In this document: one piece after another, positions 24,612 to 38,315 of the stretch
Numbering within the stretch: position 1 is the stretch's first letter
Layout of the letters: each line of letters starts with the position of its first letter
Assembly (NCBI GenBank): GCA_009103225.1
Contig: RHPI01002161.1
Coordinates: 199,115 to 263,114, forward strand
Length of the DNA: 64,000 bases
Direction: 5' to 3'
Source: Chlorokybus atmophyticus
Lineage: Eukaryota > Streptophyta > Chlorokybophyceae > Chlorokybales > Chlorokybaceae
Notes under the pieces: model-generated
What the model was told of the DNA's origin: nothing
Database searches by the model: none
What the model saw: only the letters and a program-made list of their open reading frames with translations
Made by a program: the position numbers and the translations under genes

Positions 24612-26148
24612 ATGGTGCTGTGGCCATGGTTTGTCGTAATCATCGTGTACACCGTCTTTGTGCTGGCCATGTCAATATGGCTGGTCACCACAGAATGGCC
24701 CGGAAGCAAGTACCACAAAACAGATATCGCCCCAGTGCCTTATCAGGTGACGATAGTTTTGAGGTTCATGCGCATGTTGACAGTGACACCTGTGGTGTAA
24801 ACAGTCGCAGCATTGATGTCCATGTCACTCTGTACTTTGTTGTATTGAAACGTTGCTCCTTCAGGCCGTGAGCAGAGGGTGGCTGCTCCCAGCATGGGCG
24901 TTGATGCTTATTCGGGCAGTGTTCTTTGGTTATTCGCTGGGTGTGCTGATTTATGATCGTGTGCACTATGGCAGCCACAATTGGGTCTTCTTCACCGTGT
25001 AAGTGTGCATTGTGTGAACAGCTGTTCCACCGGTATAGTGGGGTCATATTTCTAGCTCCCTCGTATGTTATGTTATGTTATGTTCCATGATATGTACTGC
25101 TATATATTGCTTATGGAAGTGCTGTTCCAGGTGGACATTCACCCTTCTGTGCGTCTACTTTGGGGTAAGCTTCGGATGCAACAAATGCGTGCATCACTCT
25201 TATTCAAAGCCAAGCAGGCCAGTCATGAAGGAATGCTGAGCACAATGTTCACTGCTTTGCTGTGTGAACAGTTTGGCACCATTCTGTCACTGTGCCAAAT
25301 CTTGTTCAAGAAGCACTTGCACGATCGCCCTCTTCAAGGCAGGGCGTTGCCTGGCACCGATCATGGGGGTCAAGCATATATTATCGGTGATGGTGTGACA
25401 GCAGCCACGGCACCCGCTGCAGCACCGGCCGGCAGCCAAGCTGTGGACGTGTCGGGTGCACATCACAAGTCGCATGACATTTACGGCCAGTCCAACTTCA
25501 CTCGCTTTTTCGTGCACGTCTTTGTTATTCTGCATCAAGTAAGCAAGCCTTGCAGAGTGTGCTTTGCATTGCAGGAGGTGGTTTACTCGTGCTAACAATA
25601 CACTTCGATCTGTCACAGACAGTAGTTGTGTCTTCACTGTTTGTGACAATGGTGGTCTGGGCTGCGCTGTATCCCATCAGCCATGACCGAAGCCTACTCT
25701 CTTTCTCATCATACTCCGAGCACATTGTCAACTCCGTGTTTGTTATTGTGGAATGGTTCCTGGTAGACGTCCCCTGGCAGAAAAGGCAAGGCACTTCGCA
25801 CCCCATTGCCTCTGTTTCCTGTTTGTAATTGCTGCACGCACACGTGCACGTGCACGTGCACGCTTGTGCGAGTGTGCATGCATGTGGTTGCGCGTGATGA
25901 TAGCCGTCTCTCGCAGATATGTGGTGTTCTGCTACCTTTGGGGCTACATCTTCTGCGTCTTTACATGGATCCGCCACTCGGTGTCGCACGATTGGCCGTA
26001 CAGCTTCATGAACCTCAACAAGGCGGCCGCGGTCGCGTGGTACCCTCTCATCGCGCTGTGGTACGGTGCCACCTTCACCGTCCTGTACGTGCTTAGCCGG
26101 ATCAAGCACAGATTTGTGCGTAAGCGCGTGGAGAGACTGATCTACTGA
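24612..26148 (+). CDS. Multipass membrane protein, Rolling stone / FAR-17a-like (322 aa)
   Basis: Exons: 24612-24746, 24865-24998, 25131-25164, 25272-25538, 25619-25785, 25917-26148; phases agree, 323 codons with stop. At least six hydrophobic segments: near the N-terminus (WFVVIIVYTVFVLAMSIWL), in exons 2 and 3 (VWTFTLLCVYFG), after an Ala/His-rich loop (FVHVFVILHQ into TVVVSSLFVTMVVW), near HIVNSVFVIVEWFL, in YVVFCYLWGYIFCVF and in WYPLIALWYGATFTVLYVL. The order and the FF..YSLGVLIYD and WTFTLL..YFG text resemble Rolling stone-like proteins. The family assignment is tentative and the substrate unknown. The fifth intron starts AAAAG|GCAAGG (GC donor); an in-phase alternative GT donor exists 47 nt downstream at 25833, which would add 16 residues. 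Confidence 0.75.
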
Positions 26149-27363
26149 GACAGACATGTCCGTTGCCGAGGTGGAGCTTTGCCTGTTTACCCCTAGTACC
26201 GCTAGCGTGTTGTGTAGGTTGTCAGTGTGTGTTGTCGTATTGATGCCTAGCTGACTCTGTTGTCGGCTACGTAGCTGTGCTGCCGTAGATTGTCAGTGTG
26301 TTGTGTACAGTTCGCTCGCGCTATTACCCAAGCTCATCGCTGGGTTGTAGTTGTATCACGTGTTATGTGTCGCTAAAGAGACGAAACATACTGTCCAGTG
26401 TGTTGCATGAATAGTTTGGTCTGTGTCTCATGCAGCTTGATGCGATTCTGATAAATACGAGAGGCTGGTATGTAGTGCCAGGTGAGATGTTGTTGCTCGA
26501 CAGTTTATAGTAACTGCAGGTTTCAGTGTACAAGAATATAGACTTCTTACATAGGACGCACAATAGCTGGGTAAGTACCATGTTGACGGTATGAACAAGT
26601 GATGCGGTCCAGGTCAAGCTAGCATGTGGTTCGCTGCATGTGAGACTGCCCTTGTGAGAGAAGCATCAGACCTACGGCAGATATGTGCTTCGGAGTTGAA
26701 TGCTGTGTGTATCGGTACAGCCAAGCATGTGTATACTCTGTGTCAATGGCTGTGTGTATTGATGCAGTGAACGCAACGGTGCCCCCTTTTCTAGGCTTGG
26801 ACACCAAACGCTGCCACATAAACCCCGCTGTGGTATAAAAACTTACAGCAGTAGACTAGCTGCTTGACGCAAGGGGGCTGATACTACTATGCATGCGCGC
26901 TTGCAATATCAGGCGATGTCGTGAAAACAAGCCGCCTACACCATCAGTCAATCGGCATTCTCCTGTTGCTCTGCTGTATGAATGGCATGGCAGACATACC
27001 CTATGGCAGTGTGCACCATATGGCCCTACCGTACATGCCTGGTACTTGTAGCAAGCGCACACGTCAAGTCCTATCGTCGGTACCACCATGGTCATCAGCA
27101 ACGTCACCTGACATGTATTCTCATCCTCGCACCGCTGCTCATAGTAGCTGTGACGTGTCCCTGCCGCACGTCATAACCGCAGTGCATCACTCACCCCAAG
27201 CCTGCCTTGTCAGTGACGCTGGCTCATCACTGACTCATCAGCAAGGCCAACAAATTCCAGACCTCTATTCTGCTTGAAGGTTCCGCACAGTTGGTTTGGT
27301 TCTCCCTTTGCTCTCTGCCTCAAGGGCCTTCTTCTCGGTGTAGGTGCTGGTGTGGTCGTCGTC
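26149..27363. other. Intergenic, no gene seen
   Basis: About 1.2 kb between two genes on the same strand. It contains a short local echo of TTGTCAGTGTGTGTTG and TTGTCAGTGTGTTGTG near 26220 and 26290. No supported coding or RNA feature. Confidence 0.5.
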
Positions 27364-28837
27364 ATGGCTGCGCCTCAGGCTGGCAGCGGCGGCGACACGG
27401 GTGCACAGGGAGGTGAGGACGCCCCGCCTGTGCTGGTCCGAGAGACGGGCGAGGGCCTCGGACCGGGCGGCGGGCCCGTCTTCGTTGTGGAGCCTCAAAG
27501 CGAGAGAAGGGCGGCGCCGGCTGGAGAGGTACTTGTTGTTGTTCTTGTCGTCGTCATTGTTGTGTGAATGATTTGCTCCTGTGGAGTCCTTTGTTGCCTT
27601 GTCTCCGGTATGGAAACGATGCATGCATGCATGCAGTACACCGCGGACCAAACCCATGCCATGCATGCATGCAATCATGCCTCAAGCACGAGATGGCCTA
27701 AGCCTGCACTGCTTGCATGCATGCGTGCAATTTTACGCTGCATGCCTGGTTCATACATGCAAGTATGTCGTCAATGGGAGAGATTGGTACGGCAGTATTC
27801 TGTATGCCATGCATTCTGGCTGCAGCAACTTGCTGCAGCCAGAAGATGATACGCAAGAGCGGTACCAACAACATGTGTTTTATTGACTGTTACGCCCACT
27901 CTCCGAGGGGAGGCTCCCTATGCATGCCTTGCTGTCAAAGCACGTGCATGCTTGCAGTGTTGATTACAGCATGCACGCGTTGCGGGCAGGTTGCGGATAT
28001 ACCGGTGGAGGACGTGCTGCGTGCGAGCAAGGACGCCGGTGAGGACGTGGACCGTGGGGACTACGCCTACTCCAGGGACGACCTCAGAGAAAAGGGCCAG
28101 CTTACAGGACAGCAGGTCAGAGTGACATTCCACGCATACTGCTCATCTGTCACTCACGATTTTCTCTCACCCCCTCTTTCTCCCACTCCTCCTTCCAGGG
28201 CGGTTCGAACGTGTTCGCCCTCTTTGACGACTGCGGCTGCATCGCCCTCCCCGTCGCAGCCAGGGTGGACCCCAACGCCCTCGGCGACGCTATGAGGAGC
28301 GAGCTCATTGCTTGGGTGCAAGACAACCGCGGAGAGACACTCGCCATGATGGTGAGAGGGTGATGTGTGCTTTAAGCTTTGAGGTGCAAGTGTCACAGCA
28401 CATGCATAATGGCCCCGTTGCTCTACCCTATGCATGCGCACTTACGTACGTACGTACATACATACATACATACATACATATGCCCACGGGCATCCATGCA
28501 CACACATATGCACATACCCGCACAGATGCATACGTGCTCAAACTTTCGAGAGCTGCATGTATTTGCCTACCCAAGTTGACCCAACATATGCAACCACGCG
28601 CGCACGCGTACATGCACATGCACACCAATGCATGCCAACATCTACTCTCCCCAGGTTGCTGGGGTGGTGCCATTGAGCGACGATGAGGGTGTAAGGAATG
28701 ACTACGCTCAGGCCAAGAAGGAAGGGCTCGAGGCGCTGTACGGCAGGCACGGGCCGGCCGCGCGGGCTCAGGCTGGGGCCAAAGGGCCTCAGGCTGGAGG
28801 AGGAGGAGGAGAGCCGTTGCCTGTCAGCTCGCAGTGA
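27364..28837 (+). CDS. Conserved-looking protein of unknown function (208 aa)
   Basis: Exons: 27364-27528, 27990-28115, 28199-28351, 28655-28837; phases all 0, 209 codons with stop. The N-terminus (about 55 aa) is Gly/Pro/Ala-rich and the C-terminus ends in a Gly-rich tail. The middle, about residues 56-180, looks like a folded domain: DIPVEDVLRASKDAGEDV, then YSRDDLREKG, then FALFDDCGCIALPVAARV and IAWVQDNRGETLAMM. There is no signal peptide or membrane segment. I do not recognise the family. The start was chosen as the ATG after an in-frame hydrophobic upstream stretch (27274) that could extend it. Intron 1 carries GCATGCAT arrays and a perfect palindrome. Confidence 0.7.
27815..27843. repeat. 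29-bp perfect palindrome
   Basis: TCTGGCTGCAGCAA, one unpaired C, then TTGCTGCAGCCAGA: two 14-nt arms that are exact reverse complements. It is inside intron 1 of the unknown 208-aa gene, in a region dense in GCATGCAT. Confidence 0.92.
28441..28482. repeat. (ACGT)n/(ACAT)n simple repeat in an intron
   Basis: ACGTACGTACGT passes into CATACATACATACATACATA in the third intron of the unknown 208-aa gene. Confidence 0.85.
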
Positions 28838-30229
28838 GAGCGTATGATCGTGGCGATGACTTGTTGTTCTGTGGTCTGGGAGTTGTGTACATACAGCGTT
28901 GTTGTGTTGCGTATGCTTGGTGAGAGATACTGTGTGTACAGCGCCTGTCCTTGCAGCCCAAGCCTCCAACCTGCGCGATTACCGTACTTGTTCATATAGC
29001 AGGAGGTGTACATCAAATGCGCGGTGCAACGAACATGCAATGAACAACGGCTTGAGAACAGCATTACACAGCAACTATTACTAGCAGCGTTTCAAGTTCA
29101 ACCACTGGGCTACACATGGTGACTGTTATGTGAGTGGTGAAGGTTATTTTTCATGCATGTCTCACATTGCCCGCACACCATGCATGTTGCCATAGTACCA
29201 TACCCTTTATATACAACTATATCACCATGGTACACTGATATCTACCACCTCGTTAGTCATGCAAGTTAGTACATGCGGTTTCAGATTACCTACCCACACG
29301 GGCTGCCCTGTACATGACATGCATGCGCATGCACAACGTGCAGTCCAGTCAGCATGCAGCAACACATGCAAGGTGTCGTACAAATGACATTTAGTTGACC
29401 ACCGGGCTACTACTAGCACGCTAATCTACTGCCTCTACCCGTTAGACATGCAGCAGTCAATATGCAGTTGGTAATCACCTGCCCACATGGGCGTTTGTGT
29501 GCCCTGTACAGTTTGCTGTGTTGCAGTGGCATCAGCATTGCTTGTGGGCTTGTCGCCACTGATTGCTTTCTTGAACTAGCTGCCTTCACCTTGTATTGCA
29601 AATCCAGGCGATCTCATAACATACAAGTATATGAAACACCTGTAGGATTGCGGCAGACAGGCTGCAATGGTCTGTCTGCAAATTGTCAGTCATGCATGTT
29701 GACATTTCGTTACGGCATGGGCCTTCTGTACAAAGAATGTAAATGAGATTGTGATAGCCTCCAGATTCAAGGCTTGTCGCACTGATATGTACCAACAGCG
29801 CAGCATTTCACATTTTTCACACATGCTCATGTGTGCTACATTACGAAAACAAAAACACCCAATGCAAGTGTGTTTCAACAAGTCAATGTTGCAGCGGATT
29901 GTTGCATGCCTGTTGCATGCCTACTGAACAATTGGCTGACAGCACGCCGCGCACAGGTTGTACAGACATGTCGCCAATTGTCTCGCGCATATCCTGTACA
30001 CCTGCACTGGCTGCAGCGTAAACAGCGTGCATGCGCACCCCCGTCCCACGCAAGTATGCACCGCAACGACGTGACACATAGTAGCACACCCTTTTTGTAC
30101 ACACAGCACTTCACATACCCTATACACAATCTGGATGGTGGCCACTGTATAATATGTACGGAGGCAACGAGCTGAAAACAGCTCACCAGCACAGCTGATA
30201 TACGTGTGAGGAGCCTGCACAAAACTGCT
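28838..30229. other. Intergenic, no gene seen
   Basis: About 1.4 kb between convergent genes. It contains internal echoes (CACCGGGCTACTACTAG at about 29400, with a related stretch at 29100) and shares ACCGGGCTAC...CCGTTA.ACATGCA with 36980-37060, suggesting an old dispersed repeat. No ORF is supported. Confidence 0.5.
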
Positions 30230-32418
<2,189 letters not shown>

Positions 32419-32799
32419 ACCTAAACAGCTGCGCTCACCAACTCCCGTCAGGCCCTCAACACCCACAGCGACAACCCCGCTCCTGCCGCCAACCACCTCG
32501 CCGCTGCCCTCACCGCCGCCGCCGCTTAGGGTTTGGCAGCAGTAACTGTAGCAGAGCATACCATCCTGGTTAACAACAGCTGTTAGCTAACCAGCTCAGC
32601 AGGCAAAGCGTTTCGCGTTAACAAGCGAAGTCTCCCATATCCGGTTGGTCTAACCGCGTGTGAAAGCTGCGACGGTTAGTCATTGCAGTCATTTAACGGG
32701 TTCGGCAGCGACAGCGGCCTGAAGTAACTTATGACCTTAAGTCAGGGTTAACCACGTGCTGAAGCGGCGGCGGTGGTGGTGGCGGTGGCGGTGGCGGCG
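32419..32799. other. Divergent promoter region eIF4A-III / PPR-like gene
   Basis: 381 bp between two start codons facing apart, with GGTTAAC/GTTAACC-like words and a (GGC/GGT)n run next to the right-hand start. No TATA box is obvious. Confidence 0.5.
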
Positions 32800-34869
32800 A
32801 TGTGGGCTGCGAGGCAGGGACGGGCGTTGCTGGCCAGGGCGGCGGAGTCCTCGGCAGTGTTGAACTTGCGTGCGGCTGGCGCTGCTGAGACACCCGCTCG
32901 CTACCAGCACCTGTACGCTGCCTTTGCCACTGCTGCTGAAGAGTCTGGCCTGAGTGACTCTGGCAGCACCGCCGCCGCCTCCGCCACCGAGGCTGGCGAC
33001 AATGACGCACAGAGCACTAAGAAAAGGCGAAAAAGGAAAAGTCAGCCGGGGTCGCCTACGGGTACGCGTGACAACTGCGTTTGCATGTGTATGCAATGCA
33101 GTACACTTCAATTAGTGCATGCATGCGAGGTTGCATGGATTGTGAGTATTTGGCATTCCTCTCTGCGTCACGTCAACTGTACACACGATCCTGAAATGCA
33201 GCATACATGCAATCATGCATGCCAGTAAGCTATATATCCGCTTATAACGTCAAAGCAATGCGGTGTTTACACTAAGCAACACCATTGGTGTGTTGCATGG
33301 CAGTGTCTGGTCGTCATTCTAAGAAGTTGATATTTTGACAAGCAGAGAGATAGCTCTGGTCAAAATGCATGGCAACTGCCACTCAGTTACATTGCGTATA
33401 GATAACGCTATCGTTCGCTTTTTTGACCTCAACTGTGCATTGCAACGCCTTCTGCTGCTCAATTAGTAACTTGACTGCATCACTGTTTTCAGACTGGGAA
33501 AGCATGACAACAAGCTTTGAACTGGCGAAGCACCTCAACATGCAGATACAGACTGGCAATTTGCCTCCAGCAGAATCTGCTCAGCGGCTTGCGCGGCTGT
33601 GCAAGACTCAAGACGACATGAAGCAGGCAGTCGGCACAATCGCTAAGCTTGCCAGAGCCGTAAGCAGTTGTTTTATTGCATGATCGGGTAAAAGTCGACT
33701 GGCTGTGACTGATGAGCATGGCTGTTGTGTATTGAAGAGGCTTGCTGCAGCGCCGCACGTGCCTGGCACTGGCTTGGAGAGCTTCAAGGGGGATGTGCCT
33801 GGGGCTATATATTTGGCGTGCTTGAGAACGGGCGCCTGGACAGAAGGTGTGATGAGCATGTCAACTTGTTGATGCATTGTGTTGAAGTGTTGCCTCCAAC
33901 TCATCTGTTTGTTTCCTGTTGGCCCCAGGACTTAGCTTGTTAAGGCGGCACCATGAGCTTGGACTGCCACCTACAAAGAATACACTGGTTGAATATATGG
34001 TGCGTGTGCGTAATAAGAGCCGCATACCCATACTTCATACGTACTCTTCACTTCGTACTTTGTGCCAACAGCATTTGTGGTTGCCAGCACAAGGCGCCAG
34101 ATAGTGAGAGTGTGGTGGAAGTTTTCGAGCACGCTAAACAAGTTTTCCCGAAGCTCAGCTCGAAGTTGGCCACGCAGTATGTGAGGTACAGCCACTCAGC
34201 ATACGATTGGCGGAAAGGTCACCACCTTGTTGGATGATCCTTTTTGCCCCACTGACCAAAGGATTGTGCAGGGCGCTTTGTAAGCACCAGGACCTCGACA
34301 GGGCTGTGCAGTTTGCGCAAGAGGCACGCATCAATGACGTTGAGCTGGAACGCAACGCTTACAACTTGATGCTCATCTGTGCAGTCGAAACCGGTGCGTG
34401 AACAGTTTTACACTAACTGCGCGTGCACACACATGCACGCAAACGCCTGTACCCACATGCGTGTGTGCACGTGCGCGTGCATGTGCGTGTATGTTTGTGC
34501 GCGCATGCCTAAGCCCTGTAAACAATCTGACAATTGACTGCGTGTGTGCACATACGCACATACACACATGCATGCGCGCGGGGGGGGGCACGAAAACTAC
34601 CAGTCTTTCTCATGCTTCAACTACCAGCATCCCGCTTGCACGTGCAGACACGCATGCATACACGAGCATGTCTATTGACAGGCAGAAGCTTTTGTCATCT
34701 CAAACTGAGCACAGTGCATGTCGCTTACACGTGACAGTGGTCTTGTGTGTGTCCAGATAGAAAGGAGGTTGTGGAGCGGGTGCGAAGTGAAATGCAGGAG
34801 GGCGGCATTGCATATAATGAGACCACTGATCTGTGGCTTAGTAAAGCAGTGGAGAAGTTTGGACAATAG
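32800..34869 (+). CDS. Helical-repeat (PPR-like) protein, probably organellar (313 aa)
   Basis: Exons: 32800-33061, 33493-33659, 33738-33846, 33929-33999, 34088-34185, 34272-34393, 34757-34869; phases agree, 314 codons with stop. The first 40 residues are Ala/Arg/Leu-rich (MWAARQGRALLARAAES), as in a mitochondrial or plastid leader, followed by a Ser/Thr/Ala linker and a basic KKRRKRK patch. The rest is predicted helical; exon 6 (DLDRAVQFAQEARINDVEL then NAYNLMLICAV) has the look of a pentatricopeptide repeat, and other repeats are weak. The acceptor of exon 5 was chosen at 34088 by phase. No editing or nuclease domain is seen. The RNA target and the exact family are unknown. Confidence 0.65.
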
Positions 34870-35154
34870 TCTGCACAACTGCTGGCATGGTCATTTAGTC
34901 TGCTCCATGCAGCTGTGGAGTAACGAAGAAAGAACTCTTTCTCAACAGTTGTGGCCATTGACACTGGAGCGCACACGCTTCCTGTCTCTAATGTTGCAGA
35001 GCTGGCTCTGTGTGGAACTTCAGCCACAGTAAGACCCTCTTCACCTGATGACACTAACACCGCACCATAAAAGCCCCGTTGGCAAACCAATCACTATGTA
35101 CAAGTGTACGCACTCTGCACAGGCACCAGCTGCTCCCCAACGCAATGTCATACC
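34870..35154. other. Convergent 3' spacer
   Basis: 285 bp between two stop codons facing each other; nothing recognised. Confidence 0.5.
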
Positions 35155-36548
35155 CTACTTGCCCATCATCATCTTCTCAACCAGTTGGGGTCCATAGTTC
35201 TTCATGAGGTACTGCAAGGCGGCCTGTTTGGCCTGGGCGACCATACCATCATCATCTGCTTTGTCATCTTTCACCTGACAGAAGTTGACAAGAGCAGCTT
35301 AGTCTCCATCAATAACACGAGTAAAACAACATCAACATGGACAGTCCAACAAGTGTTGATGGTTGCGTTGTAATCTCACCGCAGTCGCAGTAGAGTGCCC
35401 GTACTTCTCCTTGATGAAGTCCATGAACTCCCCTTCCAGACCACCCATGGAAGAAGGCTTGACCGCAGCGGCCTCGTGCAGCTTGTCATCCTTCACATCA
35501 CCTTTGTCATTGAAGAACGACATGATCGCGCCCGCAAGACCACCCTGCGTCTGTTGTTGGACAAAACAGTCAGTCGTAAGCCTTATTTACAATGACACTG
35601 GTTGTTCTATGTCAAGTGGCATGGTGTCTTGTGTGCACTGCCGTGTGCGATACTGTATGTATGCGGGTGCGTGTGCAAGTGTGTCGAAGCATGCGCGCAC
35701 ATCTGTGAGAACATAAGTGACAGTGACACCAACCTTGGTCTGGTTGCCATACTCAGTGGGGTTGTAGCTCGCTTGTCCTTGATATGTGCTTGGCTGCTGA
35801 ACGCCAGGAGTGCCATATCCCGGACGTGACACATATCCAGCTCCCTGCTGATACTGCCCCTCCTGCCTCCTGTAAGCCTCCTGTGGGATCTGAGACTGAT
35901 ATCCGAGCTCGCTGCCTCCCTGCTGATACCCACCCTGCTGCTGGCCCTGGTACCCACTCTGAGGTGGATATCCACCCTGCTGAGCCTGATACCCACCGCT
36001 CTGCTGATATCCAGCACCTCCCTGCTGGTATCCCGCACCTCCCTGCGGGTACTGCTGCTGGGCTTGAAAACCACTACCTCCCTGTTGGTAACCACCTTGA
36101 TATCCACCGCCGCTTCCCTGTTGCTGATATCCAGCACCTTGCTGGTAGCGGCCGGCCTCTTGTTGGCGGCCGTATCCTCCTTCTTGAACGTACTCAGCTG
36201 GGCGGCCGCCTTGACCTTGGTTATATCCTTCAGCGTATCCTTCAGATGTCTGCTGTTGTCCGTGATGATGGTGACGCCCTTCGCGCCCATATGCGCCTTC
36301 TTCTTGATACCCAGACTGCTGGCGCCCCTGTGCAGCCTCATATGTGACGCTTGGCCATGCATGCAGACGCTGAACTCAGCCATGCTCACAATGACAACAG
36401 CAAGGACAGGCATACCTACGGCCATACCATCATGCATACCAGCATTGACCTAAGTCTTCACTCAAGCGTTTGCACTCACCTCTGAGGTGTAGTCAGAGTA
36501 GCGGGTGCCCTCACCGCTATACTGATCACCACGCCCGTACCCAGCCAT
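35155..36548 (-). CDS. Prion-like Q/G/Y-rich protein with short C-terminal helical domain (331 aa)
   Basis: Exons from the 5' end: 36548-36480, 36369-35734, 35550-35380, 35274-35155; all phase 0, 332 codons with stop. Exon 2 encodes about 212 residues of low-complexity sequence made of GGYQQG/GAGYQQ/SGYQ-type units with regularly spaced Tyr, the composition of prion-like domains in phase-separating RNA-binding proteins. The C-terminal 95 residues are ordinary: AIMSFFNDKGD, then MGGLEGEFMDFIKEKYG, then QAALQYLMKNYGPQLVEKM, ending MMMGK. This part looks like an amphipathic helical domain. No RRM, KH or zinc finger is present, so RNA binding is not shown. I know of similar Gly/Gln/Tyr plus helical-tail proteins in fungi but cannot name a family. 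Confidence 0.75.
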
Positions 36549-37763
36549 GTCGTCGTCCTCTTCCTCCTGCTTCTCCTCCTTCTAGTTGTCCTCCACCGCC
36601 GCTGGCTGCCTGGTCAACATGCAAACCTCAACATGCTTCAACTTGCTGCATGCGTCGTTTTGTTGCCTAATCCGCGTGGCAAATTTTGGAAGATCGGCTT
36701 GGGACCAAGGGTCGATATCCATGGCGAAGGGCGATGCTGGCAAAGCGTGCAGATATCGCACAGCGGGGTTGAGTTTGTTCATGAAGTCGAATAGGTTTTC
36801 TCACGATGTTTATTACGTTGCGTTAAACTTGCCATGACAGCAGTCAGTCTATAAATCTATCAAATCTACTATTTGGTTCATAAAAGTTGCAAGGCGGGTC
36901 TCGTGCATGCAAGTCGCACCGCATAGACGACATACATGCAGTTAGCACATCGTTGCTTCAATACATTCACATACAACACTACCGGGCTACATTCCCAGCT
37001 ACTGCAGGTCACTAAGTACGACACTACCTCATCTATTCACCTACCCCGTTAAACATGCATGCATGCGACAATCCACGAGGTTGTCATATACACGCATGTG
37101 CTAGAGTAAAGGTATCCGTATTTTATTGCATACTTATTAAGGTAAAATGGAGTGGCCCAAATAATCATAGCATGCATACACAGCAACGACAGTAAGGCCA
37201 CCGAACGGACAATTATTGTCTATGTTTGCAAGTTGGGAATGCAAACACGCACAGACAAGATCATATACAACAACACATGACGCGTTATTGTATATGGTTT
37301 TTGCAAACCCATGATACACCATTTTAGGGGCTGATTAGGTTCGTGTGCAGCGTGTGACTTGCAAATAGGTAGGCAGGGCAAAATATTACACACGGATATC
37401 TTAATCAATGTAATGATGATCGATTAAAAAGTTTATGGTTGATTATAAATATTATATCGAGTTGCATATTAATAACAACACCCATGTACAATATCACCTC
37501 TGCTTATGCACGCTGATTGCTTGAATCCAATTCGTAGACCGCTGCATGGAATAATGCAAGCCACTTCAGTACTATGGGTATGCGCTGCACGAATTCTCAT
37601 TGAACCAAGAATAGCCATTGTGTGCATATCCACATATACATACGCATACAAACATATCATGCAATATCGCAATGAAATGGCAATGTCACAATGACAATGT
37701 GCCATTTATAACGCATTTGCAAATGACATTGTTATTATATAACATGATTATCATACACAAGTT

Positions 37764-37789
37764 GCTTTGAGAAACTATGCATTATGGTG

Positions 37790-37828
<39 letters not shown>

Positions 37829-37855
37829 GCATAGCTTCCCTCTTTGAAAGCGCTA
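37764..37855. repeat. (TA)n microsatellite inside a larger inverted repeat
   Basis: The TA tract is 37792-37826. It is flanked by exact arms CTATGCATTAT (37775-37785) and ATAATGCATAG (37824-37834), and pairing continues less perfectly outward (GCTTTGAGAAA against TTCCCTCTTTGAAAGC). Confidence 0.88.
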
Positions 37856-38288
37856 TGGTTGCATTTGCATTTTTTATATAGTCCGCATTGCGTACATATT
37901 GTGCAATTGCATGAAACGAGGTTTACGATGTTATGCGTAACTTTCAATTTGCATATAAAGCATTGATGGATTGTTTTTCTTGACTATTTAACATATTGCG
38001 CATTGTCGTTGACAATGTCACAATTTTGCTTGTATGCTTATTCACCTACGCACTTCCCGCAAATTTTCCTTTTAATGTGCGTGTAAGCAATGCATAATGC
38101 AGACCATGTTGTATGTTTGACAGCTGTCTTTAATTCATTTCAAAGGATTATGTCTCTTACAACCATGCTTCGAGAACGTACATCAGCCATTATAGTGTTG
38201 AGGATGCCCCTATTATTACACATATGTACATTTTAACCCAAGACGTGTGGCTATACAACTTTTTACTTATCTCACCATAAAGAAAGGC

Positions 38289-38315
38289 AAGACGATTTTT
38301 TTATCGTCTTTTTAT
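38289..38315. other. Stem-loop followed by T run (terminator-like)
   Basis: AAGACGAT (38289-38296), a T6 loop, ATCGTCTT (38303-38310), then TTT. It has the shape of an intrinsic terminator, but it is in an AT-rich eukaryotic intergenic region with no gene ending beside it, so a function is not implied. Confidence 0.5.

Noticed and set aside
24597-24871. ORF in another frame over the start of the membrane protein
   Set aside because: Overlaps the hydrophobic first exon and its intron without splice support.
35784-36347. Long plus-strand ORF opposite the prion-like exon
   Set aside because: It is the shadow of a biased-composition minus-strand exon; the minus strand has phase-correct splicing and a conserved C-terminus.
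38289-38315. Bacterial intrinsic terminator implying bacterial contamination
   Set aside because: The surrounding contig is intron-rich nuclear DNA; an AT-rich stem-loop with a T run can arise by chance.
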